From Pegea sp. RAD2-039 (taxonomy: Eukaryota > Chordata > Thaliacea > Salpida > Salpidae), in assembly GCA_034620365.1 (NCBI GenBank), contig JAQGEQ010000192.1:801001-865000 (forward strand): 64,000 nucleotides of DNA, given 5' to 3'. The position numbers and the translations under genes were made by a program. Shown piece by piece: positions 24,733-35,554 of the stretch (positions within the stretch are counted from its first letter, which is position 1; each line of letters starts with the position of its first letter). The notes beneath the pieces are model-generated. The model made no database searches. It was given only the letters and a program-made list of their open reading frames with translations, and was not told the origin of the DNA.

Positions 24733-25357
24733 CTTTTGATTAAGTAAAATTTACAAAAGTGAAAATTTGTGAGATCTAACTGAAAATAACTTTCTAACTA
24801 ATAATGTTTAAAACAAATTAATTTGTAAAATTTTGTTAATCAAAGAAAAATATTCCAATGAATATATATTTAGAATTTGTTAAACTGATATCTTTAGTAA
24901 AAAATAAATTTGGTACATTTAGCACCCAAGTTGTAAAAACTTCACGACAGACATTATTAACCAACAAAATTGATCTTACAAAAAAAGTTGATATTTAAAC
25001 AAAAATAAACCTTAAATTTGAATACAAATCAGCTGAAGATATTTGTACCTTAATATTTTAATTGAATTTAGTTTAAATAAATTGTTGGTGATTTCTTGAA
25101 TCAATCTTTTTATTAAAATAAAACTTTGCAAAGCTGATACCAAACTGAAAAAACAGATTCTTAGCATAAATCCTCGATAAGCAAAACCAAATCTTTCAAT
25201 GTTGGTTCTTTTACCATTTCAAATCTTACAAATGATCAACTAGTCAGTAATTTGAAATCACAAATTTTATAAATAGAATATTTAAAAGATTTAATAAAAT
25301 TATATTTCGTTTCGCGATTTATAAGAAATAAAAATTTAATTTCAAAAATATTTTCAT
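24733..25357. other. AT-rich gap downstream of FAM151
   Basis: No convincing exon. A minus-strand open stretch around 25060-25220 lacks family signals. The missing 5' exon of the RING-like gene may lie here. Confidence 0.35.
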
Positions 25358-28300
25358 TTAAAAATTAATCGCATCAATTAAATCTTGCATCAAATCTTCT
25401 GGAAGATCAAAAAATATCTTATTAGTCGGAAAACTTTGATAAATTTCGACTAGATCTTCAATTGATACTTCTTCAGATGTACTATACCAAACTGTCAACG
25501 AAAACCTGCCCGCAAAAACACTAACCACCTGTCCCACACTTACAAGTAATTACCTGTTCGATTTCGACAACAACCACTGAAAGTTGCTGATAGAAGCTTT
25601 CGTCAAAGAAGCGCGCGCGGGAAACGTCACCGGTTGTCGAAGATGGCGACATAATTCAAACATTTCAATCATCATTTCCATGGAGTACATCTCATTAACA
25701 CCAACACGCCTGTATCCTACAAGTTACAACAAGTAAGCGGTCGAAACGCGAGATGTAGTGATGACGTCACCGGTTTTCCATCCAAGTGAAAACGTGACGT
25801 CATCAAAGTTGTCGTGGACATATTGAAAGAAAAGTGAAGCGTTGACAGGGACCATGAAAGGATTGGAATTAGGACCAGATAAAATATCAGCATTGACCCA
25901 GACAGGCATATTGAGCTGGTCATGAAACTGGGCCACAACTTTCATACCAGCGTCCACAGCTGCTGTGGTTTTGTAGTCCAATTTTATTCCAACTTTTCTG
26001 CATCCTTTTAGCTCGCAGTTAGTCGCCTGAAAACGCTGTTGGCTCATTTGCATAAATCGTCACTAAAACTCACCAATTGAAGCCATTCTTCTAGTGTGAC
26101 GTCATAACCGCCAAGCGCGATTGGGTCATGAGCCATCACTGCTACGTCATCATCTACTCTGATGTCTGCTTCAATCATGTGAATGCGTTCATCTACAAGA
26201 GTGACGTCATCAGCAGTGACGTCACAAAGTGATGACGTAATCACCTGTAAGTGCTTCTTCCAGCTCAACGCGGCTGTTGACACGATGCGCCCACGTCACC
26301 TCGATGGAGTCAGTGATGCGGAAAAAGTCCAAAACGTCTCCTCCGGAGTAGAAAGATTTTTGTCGGTCAATACCTGCAGTGTTTCCAAATTAATTTCTCA
26401 AATTTTTGTGAGATTTGTTAATTATTAATCAGATTTTAATTTTTTTGGTTTGTTGCTTTTTGAAACAATGACGTCATCAAAGACTTACTGATAGCGTCTT
26501 TGATTGGTTGATTCATTGTTTCTTCATCAGAATAGTAAACATGAGAAAGTTTGTAGTTGTCACGAACAAATAACAAATCTTGTATGATATCATCAACATT
26601 ACTTTCATCTTTGTCAATAAAAAGTGAAAATCTACAAATAAAATCTGAATTTAATCTGAAAAGTCTTTAAAAAGTTTTCAAAAACCTCTCAGATTGCTGT
26701 AATAACCACAAAACTTTATCCCAATTCATTTGTATATGTTGTATGTTGATTGAAATGACAATATATTGAGAAGTATTTTTAATAATTTCATAAAGTTCAT
26801 CTACATCATTCCATGTCAGTAAATTATCATTTAAACTACAAAAGTTTTTCATAATTTTCAAATCAATTTCAAAATATAAAAACTGACTTTGTCCAGTAAT
26901 TAGGTACTAAAGTTACTTCAGGGTAGATATCATTGATTACATCAATCATATTTGTGTCCTCATCTTCTCCGCTTCCACTAAAAGTATCTAAATTCTCTTT
27001 GATTTGATCAACTGGTTTAAAACTAATCCAAATTGGTTGTTCCCATCTAAACTCTCTAAAAATTTATTTGAAAATTTAGTTAGAAATAAGAAATTGTAGA
27101 AAAAATAATTGAATTGTTCAAACTTTTAACAAATATCGATTTCAAAATGAAGTTTTAAAGTAAAAAAGTTGTTAAAATTAAATCAAATAGAAATAAAGTC
27201 TTACTTGATATAGGAAAGAGATTGACTCAAAGCCAGTTCATTTTCGAAATTTAGTTTAATTGCTTTCGTATTTTCAGCTTTTGAAATAATTTCAAGCCAT
27301 AAATACAAATCCAGTTCAGAAGTTGAAGGTACACCATTCTTCATATAAACATTTGCAACTAATACGTTTGCATCTCCTTCAATAAAAATATTTAAAAATC
27401 AGCAAACAAATATATTAAAAAACAAGAGCTTTAAAAATTACGATTTTGTATAAAAGATTACTTTTATTAATAAGATCACTAAAGTAAAGTTTATATGTTT
27501 TATCTATTAATCTAATACAGCTCTTATATTGAACAAAAACGATAAATCAAAAGGTCGTTAGCTTCACAATTTAACAAAAATTAATGTAGAAAAGAAAATA
27601 GGAACATTACAGAAGTATAAGTTATGAATCAAAAATACTAAATAATTAAGAAATTATTACAAAATAGAACCTAAAAATTTGTAAAAATATTAATAAATAT
27701 TTATTTGTAGAAACATCTAATAAAAACTAATTAGTTAAACAAAAATATAATAACTAGACAATTTTAAAACTAATCTTTTTTTATAGAGAACTAAATACTT
27801 TGAAATATAAATGAGATAAAAACCTTGAAGACATGAAAGAAGCTCTTCTCTACTAGCAGCTTTATCTTCAAAAGTTATATTTAAAGCATCATTATTTGAA
27901 GTTTGCACAAAATCTATGAGACTCATATTAGTATGTCCAACAGGAGGTGAAGAAGTTGTCACTAAAAAGATTTTGATTAATTCATAAAGTTGAAAAAATA
28001 GAATTAAATGAAATTAATTGCAGAGTTGAAAGCAGAAAATATGGAATTCTAATTTTGCAAGTTAATTAATATTTAGTAATTTGCAACAAAAAATAATATT
28101 TTTGAAAAGATTAAAAATGTATAATAGTTGTTATAACACAAGAGCAGTTGGAAAATATGATAAAAATAATTAATCACATCTTGACATGATTAGAAATTCT
28201 TCTCAAAAGATTTAGAAGATTTAATCTTTCTAAAAAGATAAAATATCCAGAGATCAACTCCAAAAAGATAAATTTTTATGAAAAATACTTTCAACAGAGA

Positions 28301-28588
28301 AAATTTTAGGATTTTGTGATTGCTAAAAAATCTTTTTATCAACAATAAAAATCACAAAATGTATCTTCTGATTGCTGTAATTGGCTTTTTGTAAACCATC
28401 TCACTTTGAGGGGTTGTAGTTTGAACTTCGGGGCTATTATTAGGTTTGTCATTGACATAATAATCTACAATAATACCAACACAAGCAACTAAGAAACCAA
28501 CCATCAAAAGTAAAGCTATCGAAGCTAAAAAATATTTCATCTTATTTTTCTTGTGCTTTAAAACGAGAGATTCCACTGAAGAATCCAT
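25358..28588 (-). CDS. FAM151: FAM151/menorin, single-pass membrane protein with PLC-like barrel domains
   Basis: Eleven phase-consistent exons: 28588-28405, 27961-27824, 27376-27205, 27055-26888, 26835-26686, 26631-26489, 26373-26245, 26192-26074, 26026-25771, 25716-25554, 25505-25358; about 589 aa. The N terminus has a short basic cytosolic part, then a signal-anchor at about residues 18-43 (FLASIALLLMVGFLVACVGI), so most of the protein is extracellular. A first, divergent domain ends near residue 320. The second is the recognisable FAM151 domain: VTWAHRVNSRVELEEAL, IHMIEADIRV, VAVMAHDP, LEEWLQL, VGIKLDYKT, MPVWVNADILSGPN, FSLGWKTGYR, PVTFPARASL, RFSLTVWYS, NKIFFDLPED. Known: C. elegans menorin acts with SAX-7/L1CAM in dendrite branching; family members resemble glycerophosphodiester phosphodiesterases. 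His/Glu/Asp of the active-site motifs are kept in the second domain and not obvious in the first. One intron (26244-26193) carries two TGACGTCA palindromes and a near match. Confidence 0.92.
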
Positions 28589-29264
28589 TTTTCTAAAAAT
28601 ACCAATTAACTTTTTAGAGACTTTTTTTTATAAACAATAAATTTAATCAGAAAAAAATAAGCTTTTTGTGTTGTACTATGTGTATATTAAAAAATCAAAA
28701 CCTAAAACATAACAAAAAAACTAAATACAATTTTTTTAACAAACCTTTAGTTTTAACAAAGTATTTTTAATAATTAATTATTGATTGATTTGGCTATTAA
28801 AAGAATAAGCTTTATTTTAAAATATAAAATATTCGACATTCAAAATTCTTTTACTGCTTTCTAGATTAAACAAAAAACTTTAAGTACTTTTTGAATTATT
28901 AATGATATTAATTAAAAAAATTGTTTTCATAAAATTTATTTAGCATATAACTGCATTTAACAAATTATGTTTAACATAAAACTGCATGAAGACAGAAAGA
29001 TAATGAAAAAGTCTTAAGAATTACGCTTTAACATAAATTAATATAAGAACGAAAATAAGGACACTACAGAAATATAAGTTATAAATAAAAAAACAAATGA
29101 TAAAATGAAGAAACTGGAATTTAATATCACTTGTTAATAAAATTACGTAAATTACATTTTTTAAACAAAATTATAATCTATTTTTATTTTATTTTATTAC
29201 GCAAAAGTGATTTTCAGTCGTACTGTGACCTGGTTACAGGATTAGAACCTGTCATGATTGTAAG
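28589..29264. other. AT-rich 5' flank of FAM151
   Basis: A splice-acceptor-like TTTTTAG ends four bases before the FAM151 start, pointing to a 5' leader spliced in from elsewhere. No other feature recognised. Confidence 0.4.
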
Positions 29265-29544
29265 AACCACCTAGCAACCACCTAACTACTAGCAACCACC
29301 TAACTACCAGCAACCACCTAACTACCAGCAACCACCTAACTACCAGCAACCACCTAGTTACCAACAACCACCTAGTTACCAGCAACCACCTAGTTACCAG
29401 CAACCACCTAACTACCAGCAACCACCTAGTTACCAGCAACCACCTAGTTACCAGCAACCACCTAACTACCAGCAACCACCTAACTACCAGCAACCACCTA
29501 ACTACCAGCAACCACCTAGCTACCAGCAACCACCTAACTACCAG
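29265..29544. repeat. 18-bp minisatellite, about 15.5 copies
   Basis: Unit AACCACCTAACTACCAGC with variants at three neighbouring positions (AACTACC, AGTTACC, AGCTACC). The open frame across it on the minus strand (LLVVRW/LLVTRW repeats) is a by-product of 18 being divisible by three, with no start context or domain. It abuts the 3' end of the LINE copy that follows, so it may have grown from the LINE tail or its insertion site. Confidence 0.95.
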
Positions 29545-30560
29545 TCTTTTACTTTGAAAGATCAATCTTGCAAACACACATTCTTAAAATTATTTATATA
29601 TAAGATAACATCTATTATATATAATCAGGATGCAAATATAGAAAAAAATGTAACTTATGGTATTTCAGTAGTACCCAAACAATATAACAGTGAACAATTA
29701 CATAGAATGTTAATGATATACAAAATGGAAAAAAATTACAGTTTAGAAATGACAATGTTGGCAATATTATAACGGGTCAACTTCTGCTTGAACAACGCGA
29801 GTGATTCTGACATGACAATGTCTGATGGCAGCTGGTTGCATGTACTAATTGTGCGGTATGAGAAAAAATTCAATCTGATTAATGTACAAGGTGATATGGG
29901 CTTATTAAGATGTAACGTGTGTCGTCTGAGTTGATATAACTTGAGGGAAGGATTAATAGAAGATTAATTAATTAGTATCGAATTTAAGGTTAATTAAGTT
30001 GTGGATAATTAAAAAAATAAGAATTAGGTCGTATTTAATCCGTCGAATTTCCAAAGTATCTAAATTTTAGGTTATTCAAATTGCGAATAAGTTTAAAAAT
30101 AAGAATAAAGTAAACACGATTAATTGATTGAGGTCTTTATAATAAGGAAGACAAGGTTGATTGATTTTGCAAAGATTTTAGAAACATAATTGCGCCATTT
30201 AAAGTCAGATGATAGAGTAATGCCAAGGTCTAGGACCAAAGATACTCGTTGAATAATAAATCCATTGATGGAGTATTGGTTCAAGGAATTTACAGCTGGT
30301 TTACGAGAAAAAGTTATAAGTTCAGACTTTGTTGGCTGGATTCTGAGCTGCCAATTCGTAGACCAGTTTTCTACAGTGTGTAGTGCAGTTTAAAGTTTTG
30401 AATGATTACAAGATAATAGCTCAATACTATCTTCATACACACTGACATCATCTACTGCTACTAATCTTCTGATGAGGTCTTCAACCAATGGTGATTTGAC
30501 AAGGAGTAGATAAAGATCTTTCAACACGAGTTTGTTGGATTCTACCTGATAACTAATAAT
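29545..30560 (-). mobile_element. LINE (non-LTR retrotransposon), 5'-truncated copy with reverse transcriptase
   Basis: Minus-strand reading gives clear LINE protein: SPLVEDLIRRLVAVDDVSVY (catalytic YADD position reads AVDD), then TALHTVENWSTNWQLRIQPT, KSELITFSRKPAVNSLN, SLVLDLGITLSSDFKWRN, and the C-terminal FFSYRTIST ... QLPSDIV block, then a 3' untranslated part. In-frame stops are present (for instance shortly after the catalytic motif) and a middle portion is degraded, so it is inactive. The layout is that of Jockey/CR1-type LINEs. Four further fragments of this family are in the window. Confidence 0.85.
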
Positions 30561-31892
30561 AGGCTTAATTATTTTTCAATCTTTTTAGAAACACTTTTAT
30601 CTTAACTAAAACTTGTTTATGCGATTAAAATTAAATAAATAAAGCAAAAGCAGTGGTTTCTGTGATTAGCAATTTTATTTTCAAGTTCATCCAGTTTAGA
30701 CTCGAGATAAATAACATATTAACAGCTAGTGGAAAACTTTGACTTCAACAGACTCAATTTAGTAAGCAAAGTCAGACCTCAAAGTATTAATTACTACATA
30801 AATGATTTGGATAATGAATCATCAAATAATAGTTCTTATCTCGCGTCAAGCACAAATATTTTCAGTTGATTTTGTATCTTAACCTAAAAAGCTTATCAAC
30901 CAATAAAAGTTTCAAAACTTCTTATTCGCCTTTCAATAGTTCTCGTCACATTATCTAATCTACAAATTTTATTTGGTGTTTTATCTATGAGGTAAGTTTT
31001 GTATCTGATGTTTCAGCAATTATAAGTTCTCATCATAAAAATTGAACTCAATACATAAAAAAATACTAAAATAACGTTGATATAATAATTTCTGATGTAA
31101 ATAGTATGACACTGACAAAATCTATTGTTTTTGAGCCAATTTAGTATTTGACCATTTTAACCACAACTTTCGCGCCATTGGAAGGCAATAATTTTAAGTT
31201 TTCAAATATAGAATAATTTAGTTGATGCAGAATTGTGAATAAAATTTGCCTCTTTAATAACTTTCGCCGCATAAATCTATCTACTTGATGTCATATATAT
31301 GAATTAAGTTCGGTGATTGACGTTCGAGCTAATGTGGTTTGATTGTTTATTCAGCTTAACGCCTTTTACTTAGCTCATCAATTTTAGAGGAAATTATTTA
31401 ATTAAGAAGACTACTTATAAAACAAAAACGAAAAAGTAACTTTCAAACTCTGTATTCGACCAAATGACAGTGAAAACGTTCAAAAAAGTCAGCAACAGAA
31501 AATTAAGAAAATGCGACCAGCAAATCATTTGTTAAATTGTTTCAAGTTCACCAATTAATCGTCAGACTCTATCAAACATAACACCAAAGTGTTTCCAAAC
31601 CAAAAAAGTTTAAATTAAACAGATTTTCCAAAATTTGAAATTAATTAGGAGAGTTAGGGTGATTTGTAGCCAAGTAAATCGCTCCACAAAACGACAAATT
31701 CAAATTGTTCGAAGAAAAACAGCAAAAAAGTTGAAGCAAAACAATCACGTGACTAATTTGCATATCTCAGAGCAATAAGAAAGCTGTGCACTTTGAAAAA
31801 TGAAAAAAAAACTTGGCAGCAAGTAAAAATATGAGATAAAAACGCGATGACAGATAGAAAGATAGAGAAACACGATTTAGAAGTTGAAACTT
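30561..31892. other. Gap between LINE and RNF25
   Basis: No gene recognised. The 31.1-31.9 kb part is slightly less AT-rich and includes a TCACGTGA near 31746. Nothing can be assigned. Confidence 0.35.
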
Positions 31893-33161
31893 TTATCTGC
31901 GAAGTGATAAATTCAGAACGAACTCCTTTTTCACTTCTGGAATGATTCCGCCTCTCCTCTTCTGATTCTCATAAATCATCTTCATCTTCTTAAACTTTTC
32001 ATGAAACTTTTGACAATCAAACTCAACAACCTGTGAATTACATCATCAAAACACGAATGAAAAACAAACAAATTAACTGACGTCATCATCGTATGGTTCA
32101 CTGACTTCTTGTTGTATTTCATGGGAGTCAATTGGAACAATTTGACGACATTTAGGGCAAGGGACCTCTTTATCTGATCTTTCTTCATTTTGATGTTTTA
32201 GGGTGATATTAATATAACTTTTAAAACAGTAAAGATGAAAGTGATGATAACAAGTTGTCTTCAGAAGCTTATCAGCTTGCTGTAAAGCAAATCTTCAAAT
32301 ACCCTTCTTGAATCTTTGAAAACTTACATGAAAATTAATAAGACAAATTGGGCAAGGGTCACTTGGAACATTATTTGTTGTCAGATTATCTTTAATCAAA
32401 TCAATGATCTGAAATAAGACACCTTCTTCATCTTCATCAATTCTTTTCTCAACGATCTTTCTAATCTCTAGAAGACGTTGATCAGATAAACCTCTTGAAT
32501 GAGAAAACTCGAAAGTCATATCTTTATGAGAGTCCTGAAAAACGTAATTTCAAATATTAATAATTTTAGCTGGTATCTAGTTGGGTTTACCGTAGTAGGA
32601 AAGGTTATGTTAAGACCAAGTTTGAGATATTGTGTTTTAACGTCACCAGCAGTTGATGGAAAAATTGTTGTAGCCAAACTTCTGACACTACCTCTATACA
32701 ATAAGAAACTAATTGTTTCAGTACAGATGATGATCCAATCAAATTCACAAATTTGGAATTTTTAAAGTCAAAATAATTCTTATTATCTAATTATTTAGAT
32801 GCCAATAATGGAAACATTAAAATACGTTTTAAAACTTATTGAAGTATAAATGTAGTTTTATACATCATTTTATAATAAAGTTTTTTCCCTAAATTGTGGA
32901 TAATTTCATAAAAGAATTATTTCATAAAAAATTGTTTAATGGAATGTTGTGAAAGATTATTTCAGTTTCAATAAAAATTATTAAAATATTAAAGAATTGA
33001 GTTTTGAAACACAGATTTCAATGTAGTATTTAAATAATAAATCAGTTTTGAACATATTTTCAGATATTCTCTAAATATCGTCAACTTACTTTTCATCGCG
33101 TAAGATTTTAACATCATCCATATAAATGGCTTCAATTGTTAGAATTTCATCATCTAACCAG
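31893..33161 (-). CDS. RNF25: RNF25 (AO7)-type RWD-RING E3 ubiquitin ligase, first exon missing
   Basis: Five minus-strand exons, 33161-33090, 32693-32591, 32534-32328, 32279-32082, 32030-31893, encode at least 239 aa. The first listed exon starts in phase from an acceptor, so the ATG exon lies upstream and was not found. RWD domain: WLDDEILTIEAIYMDDVKIL through GLNITFPTT and HSRGLSDQRL. RING: PCPICLINF ... CYHHFHLYCFKSYI ... VPCPKCRQIV. After it comes the RNF25-typical ENQKRRGGIIPE. Known role: E3 ligase that modulates NF-kB signalling and ubiquitinates ribosomal proteins at stalled ribosomes. Human RNF25 has about 200 extra residues after the GGII motif; here the protein stops about 18 residues later. 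Confidence 0.9.
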
Positions 33162-35554
33162 CTGAAAAAAAGTTTTTTTAATGTGACTAAATGCCATAAA
33201 AAGTTGACAATAAATTAAAGCAGATAATAAAAAATAAAAACTTAAAAAAACCACCTTTGCATTCTTAATTAAAAACTTGAGCAGATTTACTCTTAACTAA
33301 TTTTAACAAAACCCTATAAATAGTAAAAAATGATTTTAAAAAAATAAAATATTTGGATTATGATATCCATAAAATTATTAATTTAATATTATTATCAGCA
33401 AATATTATGGATATATATATATTATGAAATTCTAGAAAAGTACTAAATAGATAGATAAGAAATATATAATATAAACAGAAAAATAGCTTTTAAAGAACTA
33501 TTTCTAAATATTTGTAAACTAAATTTAAAGATGACATCTCAAAAGTAATGTACTAAATAATATATATTATATTGTATCTTCAAAATTAATATATTGTTTT
33601 TATACTTTTACCAAAAAGTAAAAAATATATAAAAAGTTTCTGAAATGCCTCAGAACCCCTCAGGGTAGTTTCATCATTGGCGGAATTAAATTTAACAAAT
33701 TGTCTCTAATTAACTTAAAAAATTTAATAATTAAGTTTTAAAAGTTGAAGATAGAAAAAAAAACTATGTGGGTAAAGGGGACAACTTTTATTTTGATTTT
33801 TTTAAAAACCGGAGCGTTTCAGATTGAAAACTATTTCAAAATCATAAAAAAACTTTGTTTTAAAAGTCTTTCACGGAAGATAACTTCGTCATTAACGCTG
33901 CAACAGTTTCGAAAATGAAAACAAAAGTCTACTATAAGCCAGCAAAGTGATATACTCATAAAAGTTTGCAAAATAATGTTGCCAAAATGTTTATTAAATT
34001 AAATTTTATTATTTTTAAATCAAATATTATAAGTTATTGTTATACTTTGTTTCTAAATATGTGAACCTTTTGAATATTAAAAAAATCAGAAATTTAAAAA
34101 TTATTCAAAGCTTTTTCTAATATTATCAAAACTCATACTCTAATTAAGCTTCACAACAAAGAATATTTCTAAAAAATTATTAGGATTTTACTCAGACTCT
34201 AAAATCAATAAACCATAAAAACATAAAATTGAAGTCATACATAACGCAAGGAGCTATTTTCAAGTATATGTAGGAAAGTTAAATGCTAAAACATGGTCAG
34301 AATAACGACATTTTGTAACTACAGATTAAAAACAGCTTAAAGGAAAAATTGTGATCACAAAATTTGTGAATCTTAAATGTTCTAAACGTTATAAGGTTTT
34401 GTTTTTTAAACAGAATTCATTTTGAGTCGAATTTAAGTTTTAGTAAATCTCAAGGCATATGCTTTACAGTTACCTATATTCTAACCAACAAAGTAAAGTT
34501 TATCTGCATCAAACGTTTTGTGACTTCGTTTTACTGCCGAAGAGTTTTTTAGGCCGAGGATTTATTTTAATAACAGTTCTCTTTAATGATCTTGACACAA
34601 ATTCTAGCGCTAAAGCAAACTACAACCATGTAGGAAGCAGTAAACATAAATAATCTTATCTCAAATCGCTGCTGTTCCATCTCTCAATTTGATAACTTTG
34701 AAGTCTAACAATTAACTTTCTAAATGATTAGTTTGGGCTTCATGTCAAGTCACAAATTATTGCTTGATGCTTTGGTGATGGTTTGAGTTGTGGGAACGAA
34801 AATAAGCATTTTAATTCTTGTGAGCAATTAATAATGAAACTAAACATTTTATTCCACAAATAGTTTGTTATATGTGTCAATATTTTAAGACAAGAACAGG
34901 TTTTTAAAGTATATAATCTGTTTAATGGTCTTTAAACTGTAATAGCCACTTATAATAACTTTTTAGAATTCATTGTTAAAAATAAACTTCTTTTATAATT
35001 TTCTAAACTCCAATAATATTAGCGACATTAAAACTATATTCACTGAAATTATTGTTGAATGAAATAAGAAAAATTTGAATTTTCTATTTTTAATCTTTTA
35101 GTGCTAGTATTATTACTTCTATCTATGTTCTTTCCACATGAAAATCCAAAACTTAGATATCAATATGCAAACATTACAAATTAGCTCGTTTTAAAGTTTT
35201 TTTTTTAATCTTACTTAAATGGATTGCCTTTAAAAGTTTTTTATTTATGATTTAAGTTTATTCAGTGAATTTAGAAGTAAACTCAATAAATAATGTAGAA
35301 ATAGCTCATAAAATAAATCTTTCTCCTCTATACAATGTCTTATGAGATAATTAAACTTTTAAATTAAAAAACAACTCAGATAAAATTGTTTAAAATGTTA
35401 TTATCAGCAGCAGAAAAAGATTTCAAACACACTAAATTACCTTCAAACACATTTCAGTAAATACAAACTTTTTTGACATAATTTAGTACAAGTTGATAGT
35501 TTTGCCTTTTGTATGATTTTGCTAAATTCTGCTTCTGATCTTACAATTATGAGA
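33162..35554. other. AT-rich gap upstream of RNF25, downstream of troponin T
   Basis: Should include the RNF25 start exon, which I could not pick out. A plus-strand open frame at 34459-34653 has no family features. No repeats recognised. Confidence 0.35.

Noticed and set aside
29242-29577. Repetitive LLVVRW protein, or a CRISPR-like array
   Set aside because: It is an 18-bp head-to-tail minisatellite with no spacers, in an animal genome; the frame is fortuitous.
34459-34653. 64-codon plus-strand frame between RNF25 and troponin T
   Set aside because: No domain, no splice context, and length within chance expectation for this much sequence.
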